Below, piece by piece: positions 1 to 7,029 of a stretch of 13,945 nt of DNA (the stretch's first letter is position 1; each line of letters starts with the position of its first letter). Below the pieces are notes generated by a model, which was not told where the DNA came from, ran no database searches, and saw only the letters and a list, made by a program, of their open reading frames with translations. The position numbers were made by a program, and so were the translations under genes. Source of the stretch: Verrucomicrobia subdivision 3 bacterium UBA7542 (GTDB lineage Bacteria; Verrucomicrobiota; Verrucomicrobiia; Limisphaerales; UBA11358); NCBI GenBank assembly GCA_002479245.1, contig DLMG01000020.1, positions 1 through 13,945 of the forward strand, read 5' to 3'.

Positions 1-294
1 TTGCAGCTTGGCACCGGCATCAATACCGGCCTGGCAACCGTCGGACTGATGGGCTCGGACGCGCACATTTTGAATTACACCATTTTCGGGCGCGAAGTAA
101 ATCTCGCCAGCCGGCTGGAAAGTGTTTCCGGCAGCGGCCGCATCATCATCAGCAACACGACCTACAACCATTTGCTGCGCGAAGACCCGGCGCTGGCCTC
201 GACCTGCCTCGAAATGTTCCCGGTCACGGTCAAGGGCATTCGCGATGCCGTGCGGATTTACGAAGTGCCGTGGCAAACGCCGCCGGCAAAATGA
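1..294 (+). CDS. Class III adenylate/guanylate cyclase, C-terminal fragment
   Basis: This is the last 97 or so residues of a class III nucleotide cyclase; the gene starts before the window, so the TTG at position 1 is only the first visible codon. The visible part is the second half of the catalytic domain. It has the GxxTG-type strand (TGINTGLATVGLMG, residues 5-18), then the helix FGREVNLASRLE, whose Asn34 and Arg38 match the transition-state Asn and Arg of the family (NxxxR). It ends with the usual strand carrying VKGIRDAVRIYEV. The common GDxVN motif reads GREVN here, so the first acidic residue is shifted or replaced, and I cannot tell whether the product is cAMP or cGMP. The metal-binding aspartates and any N-terminal sensor lie outside the window. 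The gene stops at TGA 292-294, 57 bases before coaD on the same strand. The family is clear; the specificity is not. Confidence 0.85.
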   Translation: MQLGTGINTGLATVGLMGSDAHILNYTIFGREVNLASRLESVSGSGRIIISNTTYNHLLREDPALASTCLEMFPVTVKGIRDAVRIYEVPWQTPPAK

Positions 295-351
295 CTTTGC
301 GGCATCGTTTTCTTCCTCGTCAAATTCGCCGTAAATGCTAAAGTGATTTTG

Positions 352-843
352 ATGCGCACAGCGATTTATCCCGGCAGTTTTGATCCGTTGACCAACGGCC
401 ACCTGGACGTGATTCAGCGCGCGGTCAAATTATTCGACCGCGTCATTGTGGCCGTTGCAAAAAACGATGGCAAACAGCCGCTGTTCACGCTCGACGAACG
501 GTTCACGCTCGTGAAAAAGGCCGTGAAACATTTGCCGAACGTTGAGGCGGACGCATTCGACGGCCTGCTCGTCGAATATGTCGTGAGCAGAAAAGCGCAG
601 GCGATTGTGCGCGGACTGCGCGCGGTGTCGGATTTTGAATTTGAGTTTCAACTCGCGTTGATGAACCGCAAGCTGAACGAAAATGTCGAAACGATTTTCA
701 TGATGCCCAAGGAGACTTACACGTTTCTCAGCTCGCGCCTCGTGAAGGAAATCGCGCGGCTGGGCGGCGACGTGGGCGCGTTTGTGCCCGCGCACGTGCA
801 GAACGCCCTGGCGAAAAAATTCGCCGGGACGAAAAGGAGTTGA
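352..843 (+). CDS. coaD: Phosphopantetheine adenylyltransferase (CoaD)
   Basis: CoaD transfers AMP from ATP to 4'-phosphopantetheine to give dephospho-CoA, the penultimate step of CoA synthesis, in the cytoplasm. The 163-residue product has the normal family length. It opens with AIYPGSFDPLTNGHLDVI, which holds the nucleotidyltransferase (T/H)xGH motif at residues 14-17. It continues with IVRGLRAVSDFEFEFQ (about 86-100) and MMPKETYTFLSSRLVKEIA (about 118-135), matching the substrate- and ATP-binding C-terminal motif usually written ISSS/T-R-V-E-A. I chose the ATG at 352. An in-frame GTG at 343 would add only three residues (MIL) ahead of the conserved MRTAIYPGSF start. The stop at 841-843 is three bases from the next gene, so the two are surely co-transcribed. 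The product links the operon to acyl carrier and CoA supply. Confidence 0.96.
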   Translation: MRTAIYPGSFDPLTNGHLDVIQRAVKLFDRVIVAVAKNDGKQPLFTLDERFTLVKKAVKHLPNVEADAFDGLLVEYVVSRKAQAIVRGLRAVSDFEFEFQLALMNRKLNENVETIFMMPKETYTFLSSRLVKEIARLGGDVGAFVPAHVQNALAKKFAGTKRS

Positions 844-846
844 ACC

Positions 847-1329
847 ATGCCACTCATCGTCAATCTGCGTCAGCTGGAGGAGAACGATGTGGTTTTGCGC
901 GGCGAATTGCCGGTGGACGAGCTGGATCTGGACACGCGCGACGAAATGATTGGTGTCACGCAGCCGTTGCGACATGAGTTGGAGGTTCAATTGCTGGATC
1001 GCAGCCTGTTGGTTCGCGGCTCGTTGCGGCTCACGCTGGAGTGCCGGTGCGTCCGCTGTTTGAAACCGTTCAAGCGCAAGTTGGAATTAAATCCGTGGGT
1101 GTGCCATTTGCCGCTCGAAGGCGAGGAACAGGTGCCCGTCGTCAACGATTGCGCGGACTTGACGCCGTATGTGCGTGAAGATATGCTGCTTGAATTTCCG
1201 TGGCATCCATTGTGCAAACCGGACTGTCGCGGATTGGAAAAAATAAAAGCCGGCAAGGCCAAAAACCCCGGCGGCAAGGATGAATTGATTCCGTCCGCGT
1301 GGGCTGAATTAGACAAGTTAAAATTGTAA
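847..1329 (+). CDS. yceD: YceD / DUF177 family protein
   Basis: This 160-residue protein belongs to the YceD/DUF177 family, which almost always sits directly before rpmF. In E. coli the homologue is linked to accumulation of 23S rRNA, and the plant relative also acts on 23S rRNA; the exact biochemical role is not known. The sequence shows the family's N-terminal beta-rich half, then a Cys pair C68-x2-C71 within VRCLKPFKRKLEL, and a second pair C123-x3-C127 in the segment after PWHPL. Together they could bind a zinc ion. The tail ends DELIPSAWAELDKLKL, resembling the family's usual end, where a short motif before the stop reads like NPxxxxLxxL. GGAG at 836-839 serves as ribosome binding site for the ATG at 847. 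It starts three bases after coaD and ends ten bases before rpmF. Identification rests on both sequence and position. Confidence 0.88.
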   Translation: MPLIVNLRQLEENDVVLRGELPVDELDLDTRDEMIGVTQPLRHELEVQLLDRSLLVRGSLRLTLECRCVRCLKPFKRKLELNPWVCHLPLEGEEQVPVVNDCADLTPYVREDMLLEFPWHPLCKPDCRGLEKIKAGKAKNPGGKDELIPSAWAELDKLKL

Positions 1330-1339
1330 ATTTGAATTT

Positions 1340-1528
1340 ATGGGTGTTCCAAAACGTAAACCGTCCCACAGCCGGCAGCGCATGCGCCGCGCTTACAACA
1401 GTGTGCTGAAGTTGCCGCAACTCGGCACGTGCCCGCAATGTGCCGCGCCCTATGTGCCACACCGGGTATGCCCGGCGTGCGGCTATTACAAAGGCCGTCA
1501 GGTGTTGACCGTCACGGCGGGCGCTTGA
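1340..1528 (+). CDS. rpmF: 50S ribosomal protein L32
   Basis: L32 is a small structural protein of the large ribosomal subunit. The 62-residue product begins with the diagnostic MGVPKRKPSHSRQRMRRA and carries the zinc-ribbon form with four cysteines, C31-x2-C34 and C44-x2-C47 (CPQC and CPAC), followed by CGYYKGRQV. Because all four cysteines are present, this is the zinc-binding (C+) paralogue type rather than the zinc-free form that some bacteria express under zinc limitation. No strong Shine-Dalgarno sequence precedes the ATG; the upstream bases are A/T rich (TTTGAATTT). The gene lies between yceD and plsX, the classic yceD-rpmF-plsX-fabH order shared by many bacteria, which couples ribosome and lipid synthesis genes. 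Confidence 0.98.
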   Translation: MGVPKRKPSHSRQRMRRAYNSVLKLPQLGTCPQCAAPYVPHRVCPACGYYKGRQVLTVTAGA

Positions 1529-1567
1529 TTTTGTGCCGGATCGCGGACATTCCGCGTTCTTTCATCT

Positions 1568-2608
1568 ATGCGAATAGCGGTAGATGTCATGGGAGGTGAC
1601 CACGGGTGTGCGGTCGTCGTCGAGGGCGTCCGGCGTGCGCTGGAGGCCGACACAAAAATTTCCACACTCTTTCTGGTTGGTGATCAGGCGGAAATCGAGT
1701 CCGCGCTGGCCGCGACCGGTTGTCACGATCTGCGCGTTCAAATCGTTCATGCCAGCGAAGTCGTGACGATGGACGACCGGCCCGTCACCGCGCTTCGCAA
1801 AAAGCGCGACAGTTCCATTGGCCGCGGCGCCGAACTTGTCCATGACGGCCAGGCCGATGCGGTCGTTTCCCTCGGCAACACCGGTGGCATTTTTGCGGCG
1901 GCCACTTTCAAGCTGGGCCGCATCTCCGGCGTGGATCGCGGCTGCATTGCCACGATCATTCCACGGCAGGAAAATGAATTTGTGCTCCTCGACGCCGGCG
2001 CGAACATCGAATGCAAACCGCTGCACCTCGCCCAATTTGCCGTGATGGGCAATGTTTATTCGCGTGAAGTGCTGGGACATCAGAAACCACGCGTGGGCAT
2101 TCTCAGCATCGGCACGGAAGATTCCAAAGGCAATGAATTGACGCTCGAAGCCTTCAAACTTTGCCAGCGGCTGGACTTGAATTTCATTGGCAACATCGAA
2201 GGGCATGATTTGTTCAAGGACCACGTGGACGTGGTCGTGTGCGACGGCTTTGTCGGCAATATCGTTTTAAAGACGTCGGAAAGCCTGGCCGTGGCGATGT
2301 TTTCGATGCTCAAACGCGAATTGGTGCGCAATCCCAAACGACAAATCGGCGCCTATCTCGCAAAAAACGCCTTTCAAGCCATCCGCCGGCGCATGGATCC
2401 GGAGGTCTATGGCGGCGCGCCGCTGCTCGGTTTCAACGGCATGGTGTTCAAGGCGCACGGTTCGGCGCGCGAACGCGCCATTGCCAGCGCACTGCGTGTA
2501 ACAACGGATGCCGTTCAGCATCGCGTCAACGAAATCATCGGCCGCGAAATTGTGAGTGCCAATGAAAAGCTGGCCGCCGCGGAAATTTCCGTTCCCGCTT
2601 CCGCATGA
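1568..2608 (+). CDS. plsX: Phosphate acyltransferase PlsX
   Basis: PlsX makes acyl-phosphate from acyl-ACP and phosphate, the substrate that PlsY uses for the first acylation of glycerol-3-phosphate in phospholipid synthesis; it is a peripheral membrane enzyme. The 346-residue protein has the family hallmarks in order: VDVMGGDHG (residues 5-13), SLGNTGGIFAAATF (101-114), LDAGAN (141-146), LSIGTEDSKGN (179-189), IGNIEG (207-212), VVCDGFVGN (223-231), YGGAPLLGFNG (281-291) and the following AHGSA (296-300). Length is normal. The start ATG at 1568 places MGGDH at the expected depth. The gene follows rpmF after 39 bases, and its TGA stop overlaps the ATG of fabH in an ATGA arrangement (2605-2608), suggesting translational coupling of the two lipid enzymes. 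Confidence 0.97.
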   Translation: MRIAVDVMGGDHGCAVVVEGVRRALEADTKISTLFLVGDQAEIESALAATGCHDLRVQIVHASEVVTMDDRPVTALRKKRDSSIGRGAELVHDGQADAVVSLGNTGGIFAAATFKLGRISGVDRGCIATIIPRQENEFVLLDAGANIECKPLHLAQFAVMGNVYSREVLGHQKPRVGILSIGTEDSKGNELTLEAFKLCQRLDLNFIGNIEGHDLFKDHVDVVVCDGFVGNIVLKTSESLAVAMFSMLKRELVRNPKRQIGAYLAKNAFQAIRRRMDPEVYGGAPLLGFNGMVFKAHGSARERAIASALRVTTDAVQHRVNEIIGREIVSANEKLAAAEISVPASA

Positions 2609-3630
2609 GCCCCAAGTTCAAAAACCCGCGCGCCAAGTTTAATTTTCAAGGCCGCACCTGTTCCATCACCGGGGTCGGTTCGTATCTGCCGGCGAAAATC
2701 CTGACCAATGCCCAACTGGAAAAAATGGTGGACACGTCGGACGAATGGATCACCACGCGCACCGGCATCAAGTCGCGGCGGCAGGCGGCCAAGGACGAAT
2801 TCACTTCGGACATGGCGGCGCACGCGGCGCAGCGGGCGATGAAAAAGGCCGGGGTCACGGCCGACCAGATTGACCTCATCATTGTCGCCACCATTACGCC
2901 GGACATGCCGTTTCCGGCGACCGCGTGTATCGTCCAGCAAAAAATCGGCGCGCGTCGGGCGGCGGCGTTCGACGTGGAGGCCGCGTGCTCCGGCTTCATT
3001 TACGCGCTCGAAATCGGCCAGCAGTTCATCATGTCGCGCACCCTAGACACGGTGCTGGTCATCGGCGCGGAAAAACTTTCGTCCATTACCGACTGGACGG
3101 ACCGCAACACCTGCGTGCTGTTCGGCGACGGCGCGGGCGCGGCGATTTTGCAGAGCCGGCCCGGTTCGCACGGGCTGTTGACCGCGGTGATGGGCGCGGA
3201 CGGCGCGAAAAGCAACCTGATCCACATGCCCGGCGGCGGCAGCCGTTGTCCGGCCTCCGTGGATTCGGTCGCGGCGAAACTTCATTATTTGCGAATGGAC
3301 GGCCGGGAGACTTTCAAAAGCGCCGTCCAGGCAATGTACCACGCGGCGCAGGAGGCGCTGCGCCGCTGCGAACTGGACATTTCAGAAATCAAATGCGTCA
3401 TCCCGCATCAGGCGAACCGCCGCATCATTGACGTCGTCGGCGAGCGTCTGGGCGCCACCCCGGAACAATTGTTCGTGAATCTTGACAAATACGGCAACAC
3501 GTCGGCGGCGTCGGTGGCCATCGCGCTGGACGAGGCCGTGACGTCGGGGAAAATCAGCCGGGGCGATTTGATCCTGCTCGTAGTTTTCGGCTCCGGCCTG
3601 ACCTGGGGCGCGGCGGTCATTGAATGGTAG
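2605..3630 (+). CDS. fabH: 3-oxoacyl-ACP synthase III (FabH)
   Basis: FabH condenses acetyl-CoA (or another short acyl-CoA) with malonyl-ACP to start fatty acid elongation. The 341-residue protein keeps the full catalytic triad: Cys128 in VEAACSGFIYAL, His268 in VIPHQANRRI and Asn298 in DKYGNTSAAS. It also has DEWITTRTGIKSR (46-58), which lines the CoA site, and the DGAGAA loop (175-180). The N-terminus is about 18 residues longer than E. coli FabH because the ATG overlapping the plsX stop is used; a later internal start is possible, but none is obvious before ITGVGSYLP. It is the last gene of the coaD-yceD-rpmF-plsX-fabH run. No clear terminator hairpin with a T-run follows, but the next gene starts 69 bases later. 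Confidence 0.97.
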   Translation: MSPKFKNPRAKFNFQGRTCSITGVGSYLPAKILTNAQLEKMVDTSDEWITTRTGIKSRRQAAKDEFTSDMAAHAAQRAMKKAGVTADQIDLIIVATITPDMPFPATACIVQQKIGARRAAAFDVEAACSGFIYALEIGQQFIMSRTLDTVLVIGAEKLSSITDWTDRNTCVLFGDGAGAAILQSRPGSHGLLTAVMGADGAKSNLIHMPGGGSRCPASVDSVAAKLHYLRMDGRETFKSAVQAMYHAAQEALRRCELDISEIKCVIPHQANRRIIDVVGERLGATPEQLFVNLDKYGNTSAASVAIALDEAVTSGKISRGDLILLVVFGSGLTWGAAVIEW

Positions 3631-3660
3631 AATCTTATTCATTGCATGGTAGTAGTTAAT

Positions 3661-3691
3661 TTGACGACCGGGCCGGGCGTGTTAGTTTAAT
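3661..3691 (+). promoter_or_regulatory. Possible sigma-70-type promoter before the PilZ-like gene
   Basis: TTGACG (3661-3666) matches the -35 consensus in five of six bases, and TTTAAT (3686-3691) matches TATAAT in five of six. The spacer of 19 bases is longer than ideal. If real, transcription would begin around the ATG at 3700 and give a leaderless or nearly leaderless mRNA. The evidence is only sequence resemblance. Confidence 0.25.
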
Positions 3692-3699
3692 AAAGTTCT

Positions 3700-4035
3700 A
3701 TGAGCGCCAAAAAATTTGAGAGTGGTGATTCGTTCCAACAACCAATCACTGTGGAAGGCCGGCAATCCCGTTTGCAGCTTTCCGCCGAGTCGGTCGTTGT
3801 TCACAAAAGTGGCATCGAATTCCGAAGCCCCACGCCGTTCAATCCGTGGACGGAAATGACGGTCGCGCTGCAATCACCGCGCAATGACGGTCGTATCCAA
3901 TGCAGCGGCGTGGTCATTGCCTGTTCCGGCAGCAAACACACCGGCTACCAGGTTTCGCTTGTTTTCACGGGCATGTCCAAGCAGGCGCAATCGCGCTTGA
4001 ACTTGATGGCGCACTCCGCCTTGGGCGCGGGCTAG
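3700..4035 (+). CDS. Small PilZ-like domain protein
   Basis: The product is a 111-residue soluble protein without signal peptide or membrane segment. From about residue 35 it reads like the beta-barrel half of a PilZ domain: SGIEFRSPTPFNPWTEMTVAL, then CSGVVIACSGSKHTGYQVSLVFTGMS, matching the PilZ pattern of a hydrophobic strand, G-x-V-V-x-C, a short loop, G-x-x-V-x-x-x-F and an end helix (SKQAQSRLNLM). PilZ domains normally bind cyclic di-GMP through an N-terminal RxxxR and a (D/N)xSxxG motif. Here neither is clear: R21 and R24 are spaced RxxR, and the second motif is reduced to HKSGIEF. It may therefore have lost nucleotide binding. It stands alone between the lipid operon and a sugar kinase. 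The call is tentative and the function is unknown. Confidence 0.6.
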   Translation: MSAKKFESGDSFQQPITVEGRQSRLQLSAESVVVHKSGIEFRSPTPFNPWTEMTVALQSPRNDGRIQCSGVVIACSGSKHTGYQVSLVFTGMSKQAQSRLNLMAHSALGAG

Positions 4036-4110
4036 ACCGCCGGTTTTCCAAGCCAGTAGTTTTTGAAACGTTCGCGAATTCAATTCGCGGCTTTCCTATC
4101 CGGTTGAATT

Positions 4111-4140
4111 GGTGTTTATTCGTGTCCATTCACGGTTTTT
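4111..4140. repeat. Candidate dispersed-repeat fragment in the spacer
   Basis: The spacer between the PilZ-like gene and the kinase contains, on the minus strand, a GTGAATGGACACGAATAAACACC-like stretch. From memory, near-identical A/C/G-rich spacer sequences built around GAATGGACACGAAT recur widely in Verrucomicrobiota and related genomes and often give spurious peptides ending in FIRVHSWF. Only one copy is visible here, so repetition cannot be shown within the window. Confidence 0.35.
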
Positions 4141-4158
4141 AAACAACCTGACAAAATT

Positions 4159-5256
4159 ATGCCAATTCAATTGCGGGACAAGGCCCGGTGCCAATACGAC
4201 ATGATTGCGCTCGGCGAAATCATGCTGCGGCTTGATCCGGGCGAGGGTCGCATCCGCTGCGCCCGCGAATTCAAGGTTTGGGAAGGCGGCGGCGAATACA
4301 ACGTCGCCCGCGGCCTGCGCCAGTGCTTCGGCCTGAAAACCGCCGTTTGCACTGCCTTTGCCGACAACGACGTGGGGCATCTGCTCGAAGATTTCATTTT
4401 GCAGGGCGGTGTGAACACGGAATTCATCAAGTGGTTGCCGTTCGATGGTGTCGGTCATGTCACCCGCAACGGTTTGAATTTCACCGAACGCGGTTTTGGC
4501 GTGCGCGGTGCGGTCGGGGTTTCCGACCGCGGCCACACGGCGGCGAGCCAGCTCAAGGCCGGCGACTTTGATTGGGATCACATATTCGGCAAACTCGGCG
4601 TGCGCTGGCTGCACACCGGCGGCATTTTCGCCGCGCTCAGCGATACCACGCCGCCGCTCGTCATCGAAGCGGTCAAAAAGGCCAAACAATATGGCACAAT
4701 GGTCAGCTACGATTTGAATTACCGCCCCTCGCTCTGGAAATCCATCGGGGGCCAGAAACGCGCGCAGAAGGTGAACCGGGAAATCGCCCAATACGTGGAC
4801 GTGATGATCGGCAACGAGGAGGATTTTACCGCCTGCCTCGGATTCCACGTCAAAGGGGCGGATGAAAATCTGCTGCAGATTGACGTTACCGCATTCAAGA
4901 AGATGATCGAGGCGGCGGTGAAAACGTTCCCGAACTTCAAGGCGACCGCCACGACGCTCCGCACCGCCAAAACCGCGACCGTCAACGATTGGGCGGCCAT
5001 CGCGTGGATGGGGGGGAAATTTTATGAGAGCCGGAATTATCCCGACTTGGAAATTCTTGACCGTGTTGGTGGTGGCGACAGTTTTGCTTCCGGTTTCATT
5101 TACGGGTTGATGACCACTGGCGATCCACAGAAAGCCGTGGATTACGGTGCGGCACACGGTGCGCTGGCGATGACCACGCCCGGCGACACTTCGATGGTGT
5201 CGAAAGACGAAGTTGAAAAATTGATGAAAGGCGGCGGCGCGCGCGTGCAACGATAA
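4159..5256 (+). CDS. PfkB-family sugar kinase, probably 2-keto-3-deoxygluconate kinase (paralogue 1)
   Basis: This 365-residue ribokinase/PfkB-family enzyme transfers phosphate from ATP to a sugar or sugar acid. It has the sugar-binding start MIALGEIMLRLDPGEG, the GGGEYNVARGL element (43-53), TGGIFAAL (153-160), DLNYRPSLW (185-193), GNEED (218-222) and the second PfkB signature DRVGGGDSFASGF (301-313) with catalytic base Asp307 behind the GGG anion hole. The DLNxRxxLW motif and GNEED resemble KDG kinases (KdgK) more than fructokinases, so the likely reaction is KDG to KDPG in hexuronate or Entner-Doudoroff-type metabolism. The ATG at 4159 gives a short lead before the first strand, as in its paralogue at 8271-9353; an ATG at 4201 is a weaker alternative. 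The two share long identical motifs and the same C-terminus (KGG-x-AR-x-QR). Substrate is inferred, not proven. Confidence 0.87.
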   Translation: MPIQLRDKARCQYDMIALGEIMLRLDPGEGRIRCAREFKVWEGGGEYNVARGLRQCFGLKTAVCTAFADNDVGHLLEDFILQGGVNTEFIKWLPFDGVGHVTRNGLNFTERGFGVRGAVGVSDRGHTAASQLKAGDFDWDHIFGKLGVRWLHTGGIFAALSDTTPPLVIEAVKKAKQYGTMVSYDLNYRPSLWKSIGGQKRAQKVNREIAQYVDVMIGNEEDFTACLGFHVKGADENLLQIDVTAFKKMIEAAVKTFPNFKATATTLRTAKTATVNDWAAIAWMGGKFYESRNYPDLEILDRVGGGDSFASGFIYGLMTTGDPQKAVDYGAAHGALAMTTPGDTSMVSKDEVEKLMKGGGARVQR

Positions 5257-5270
5257 TTTCGCAAATCTGC

Positions 5271-5289
5271 GGCTGAATTTTCGTCAGCC
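5271..5289. terminator. Hairpin between convergent kinase and pntB
   Basis: GGCTGA (5271-5276), loop ATTTTCG and TCAGCC (5284-5289) form a perfect 6-bp stem in the 50-base gap where the plus-strand kinase and minus-strand pntB converge. There is no run of T after it on either strand, so it would be a weak or factor-assisted bidirectional terminator. Confidence 0.3.
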
Positions 5290-5306
5290 CCTGGTGATCC
5301 CGTGGC

Positions 5307-6743
5307 TCAACTTGCCTTCAACTGGGCAATGAGCGTTTGCAACGAGGCCTTGGCGTCACCGAAGAGCATTCGCGTGTTGTCCTTGTAGAACAGGAGATTC
5401 TCAATACCGGCGAAGCCCGCGGCCATCGAGCGTTTCATGACGATGACCGTTTTCGCGCGGTCGGCTTCAATGATTGGCATGCCGTAGATGGGGCTGGATT
5501 TATCCTCGCGCGCGGCGGGATTCACGACGTCGTTGGCGCCAATCACGAGACACACGTCCACGCGGTCCATCGTGGGATTAATGGCTTCCATTTCGCAAAG
5601 CTGGTCGTAAGGGACGTTGGCTTCGGCCAGCAGAACGTTCATGTGGCCGGGCATGCGGCCGGCGACGGGATGGATGGCAAAGCGGACTTCCACACCGCGC
5701 TTGCCGAGTTCATCGGAAAGTTCACGCACCTGGTGCTGTGCCTGCGCCACGGCCATGCCGTATCCGGGCACGATGACGACCTGCTGGGCGTTACCGAGAA
5801 GCAGGGCGGCTTCGTCGGCCTGAATCGGTTTGACGGTTTTCCCGGCGAGATCGCTCGCGCCAGCCTTGCCACCACCTCCGCCGGAGCCGAATGCGCCGAA
5901 CAAAACGTTCGTGACCGGACGATTCATCGCCTTGCACATAAGCAGCGTCAGTAACGTGCCGGAGGAACCAACGAGCGTTCCGGCAACGATCATGGAAATG
6001 TTGTTGATGGTGAAGCCGTCCGCCGCGACCGCGAGGCCGGTAAATGAATTCAACAACGAGATGACCACCGGCATGTCCGCGCCGCCGATGGGCATAACCA
6101 TCGCCACGCCAAACACCAGCGCGAGTGAAAACATTACGATGAACGCCGTGCTGTTGGTCGTCGCCCAGCCGGTGAGATAAACGCACAGGCCGAGGATGAC
6201 GGCGAGAACAAGGCCGTTGAGAACGTTTTGTCCGGGGAACGTGTGCGGTTTTTCGAGATAACCCTGCAACTTGGAAAACGCGATAAGGCTGCCGGAAAAC
6301 GAGAGCGAGCCGATGAGCGTGGCGAAAAGCATCGAGCCAGTGATGAAGGCTGACGTTTCATGCGCTACTTCATAATGCGTACTCGCCTCTTTGATGAATT
6401 CCAAGCTCGCCACCAACGCCGCCGCGCCGCCGCCCACGCCGTTGAATAGCGCCACCATCTGCGGCATCGCCGTCATTTTCACCGAGTAAGCGCCGATGGC
6501 GCCAATGATCAAACCGATGACGATGCCCACGACCATGAGTATGTAATTCAGACTCCAGCCGTGGAGCAACTGCGAGGTTTCCCAGCTGCCGAGCAAGGGC
6601 ACAGTAGCAGCCAGGGCAATCAACATGCCGAACGCAGCCAGCAAATTGCCGTATCGCGCCGTCTTGGGCGAACCCATCAGCTTGATGCCGAGGATGAACA
6701 AAACTGCAACTGCAATAAATATGATGGCGATGAACGGGCTCAT
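5307..6743 (-). CDS. pntB: NAD(P) transhydrogenase subunit beta
   Basis: PntB carries most of the membrane proton channel (domain II) and the NADP(H)-binding domain III of proton-translocating transhydrogenase, which drives NADH + NADP+ to NAD+ + NADPH with the proton gradient. The 478-residue protein starts directly with a membrane helix (residues 3-23). It has about eight or nine hydrophobic segments up to residue 275 and then a Gly-rich linker (286-293). Domain III shows VPGYGMAVAQAQ (325-336), the GxGxxV NADP loop; then HPVAGRMPGHMNVLLAEA, GANDVVNP (402-409) and MKRSMAAGFAG (436-446), which bind the NADP phosphate. The ATG at 6743 overlaps the stop of pntAB by four bases (ATGA), so translation is probably coupled. 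It is the last gene of the pntAA-pntAB-pntB operon. Length and motifs fit a complete, functional subunit. Confidence 0.97.
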   Translation of the reverse strand: MSPFIAIIFIAVAVLFILGIKLMGSPKTARYGNLLAAFGMLIALAATVPLLGSWETSQLLHGWSLNYILMVVGIVIGLIIGAIGAYSVKMTAMPQMVALFNGVGGGAAALVASLEFIKEASTHYEVAHETSAFITGSMLFATLIGSLSFSGSLIAFSKLQGYLEKPHTFPGQNVLNGLVLAVILGLCVYLTGWATTNSTAFIVMFSLALVFGVAMVMPIGGADMPVVISLLNSFTGLAVAADGFTINNISMIVAGTLVGSSGTLLTLLMCKAMNRPVTNVLFGAFGSGGGGGKAGASDLAGKTVKPIQADEAALLLGNAQQVVIVPGYGMAVAQAQHQVRELSDELGKRGVEVRFAIHPVAGRMPGHMNVLLAEANVPYDQLCEMEAINPTMDRVDVCLVIGANDVVNPAAREDKSSPIYGMPIIEADRAKTVIVMKRSMAAGFAGIENLLFYKDNTRMLFGDAKASLQTLIAQLKAS

Positions 6744-7024
6744 TTTTTCTTCTTCTTGAACATTTGCAGCATCCGGTCGGTGACCATGAATCCGCCGAAC
6801 ACGTTGGCTGAACCGAAAACCACCGCGATGAAACCCAGCGCCAAGGCCAGCCTGCTGCTCGCGTCCGCCAAGGCCAGCATGCCGCCGAGCAGGATGATGC
6901 CGTGAATGGCGTTGGTGCCGGACATCAGCGGTGTGTGCAACATCGATGGCACTTTGGAAATCAATTCAAAGCCCAGAAAAATCGAGAGGACAAAAATAAA
7001 AAATACCAGAATTTCAGTGCTCAT
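6740..7024 (-). CDS. pntAB: NAD(P) transhydrogenase subunit alpha, membrane part (PntAB)
   Basis: This 94-residue protein is the separate membrane portion of the alpha subunit, which in E. coli is fused to the C-terminus of PntA. It has three hydrophobic segments (about 5-20, 38-52 and 57-78) and the conserved loop MLHTPLMSGTNAIHGI that joins the first two. It ends in a basic KKKKK tail at the membrane surface. The open frame runs further upstream, to 7147, but those residues lie inside pntAA and are not like transhydrogenase; ATG at 7024 (MSTEILVFF) fits the family. The start is five bases after the pntAA stop, and its own stop overlaps the pntB start. The split layout is the Rhodospirillum rubrum type rather than the two-gene enterobacterial type. 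Confidence 0.95.
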   Translation of the reverse strand: MSTEILVFFIFVLSIFLGFELISKVPSMLHTPLMSGTNAIHGIILLGGMLALADASSRLALALGFIAVVFGSANVFGGFMVTDRMLQMFKKKKK

Positions 7025-7029
7025 AAAAA

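Noticed and set aside
343..351. GTG start for coaD, three codons upstream
   Set aside because: The conserved family start MRTAIYPGSF fits ATG 352, and nothing upstream of the GTG favours it.
4096..5250. Long open frame (384 residues) on the minus strand opposite kinase paralogue 1
   Set aside because: It is the antisense shadow of a PfkB gene with clear motifs; the translation is rich in His, Arg and Ala with no domain pattern, as expected from G+C-rich antisense frames.
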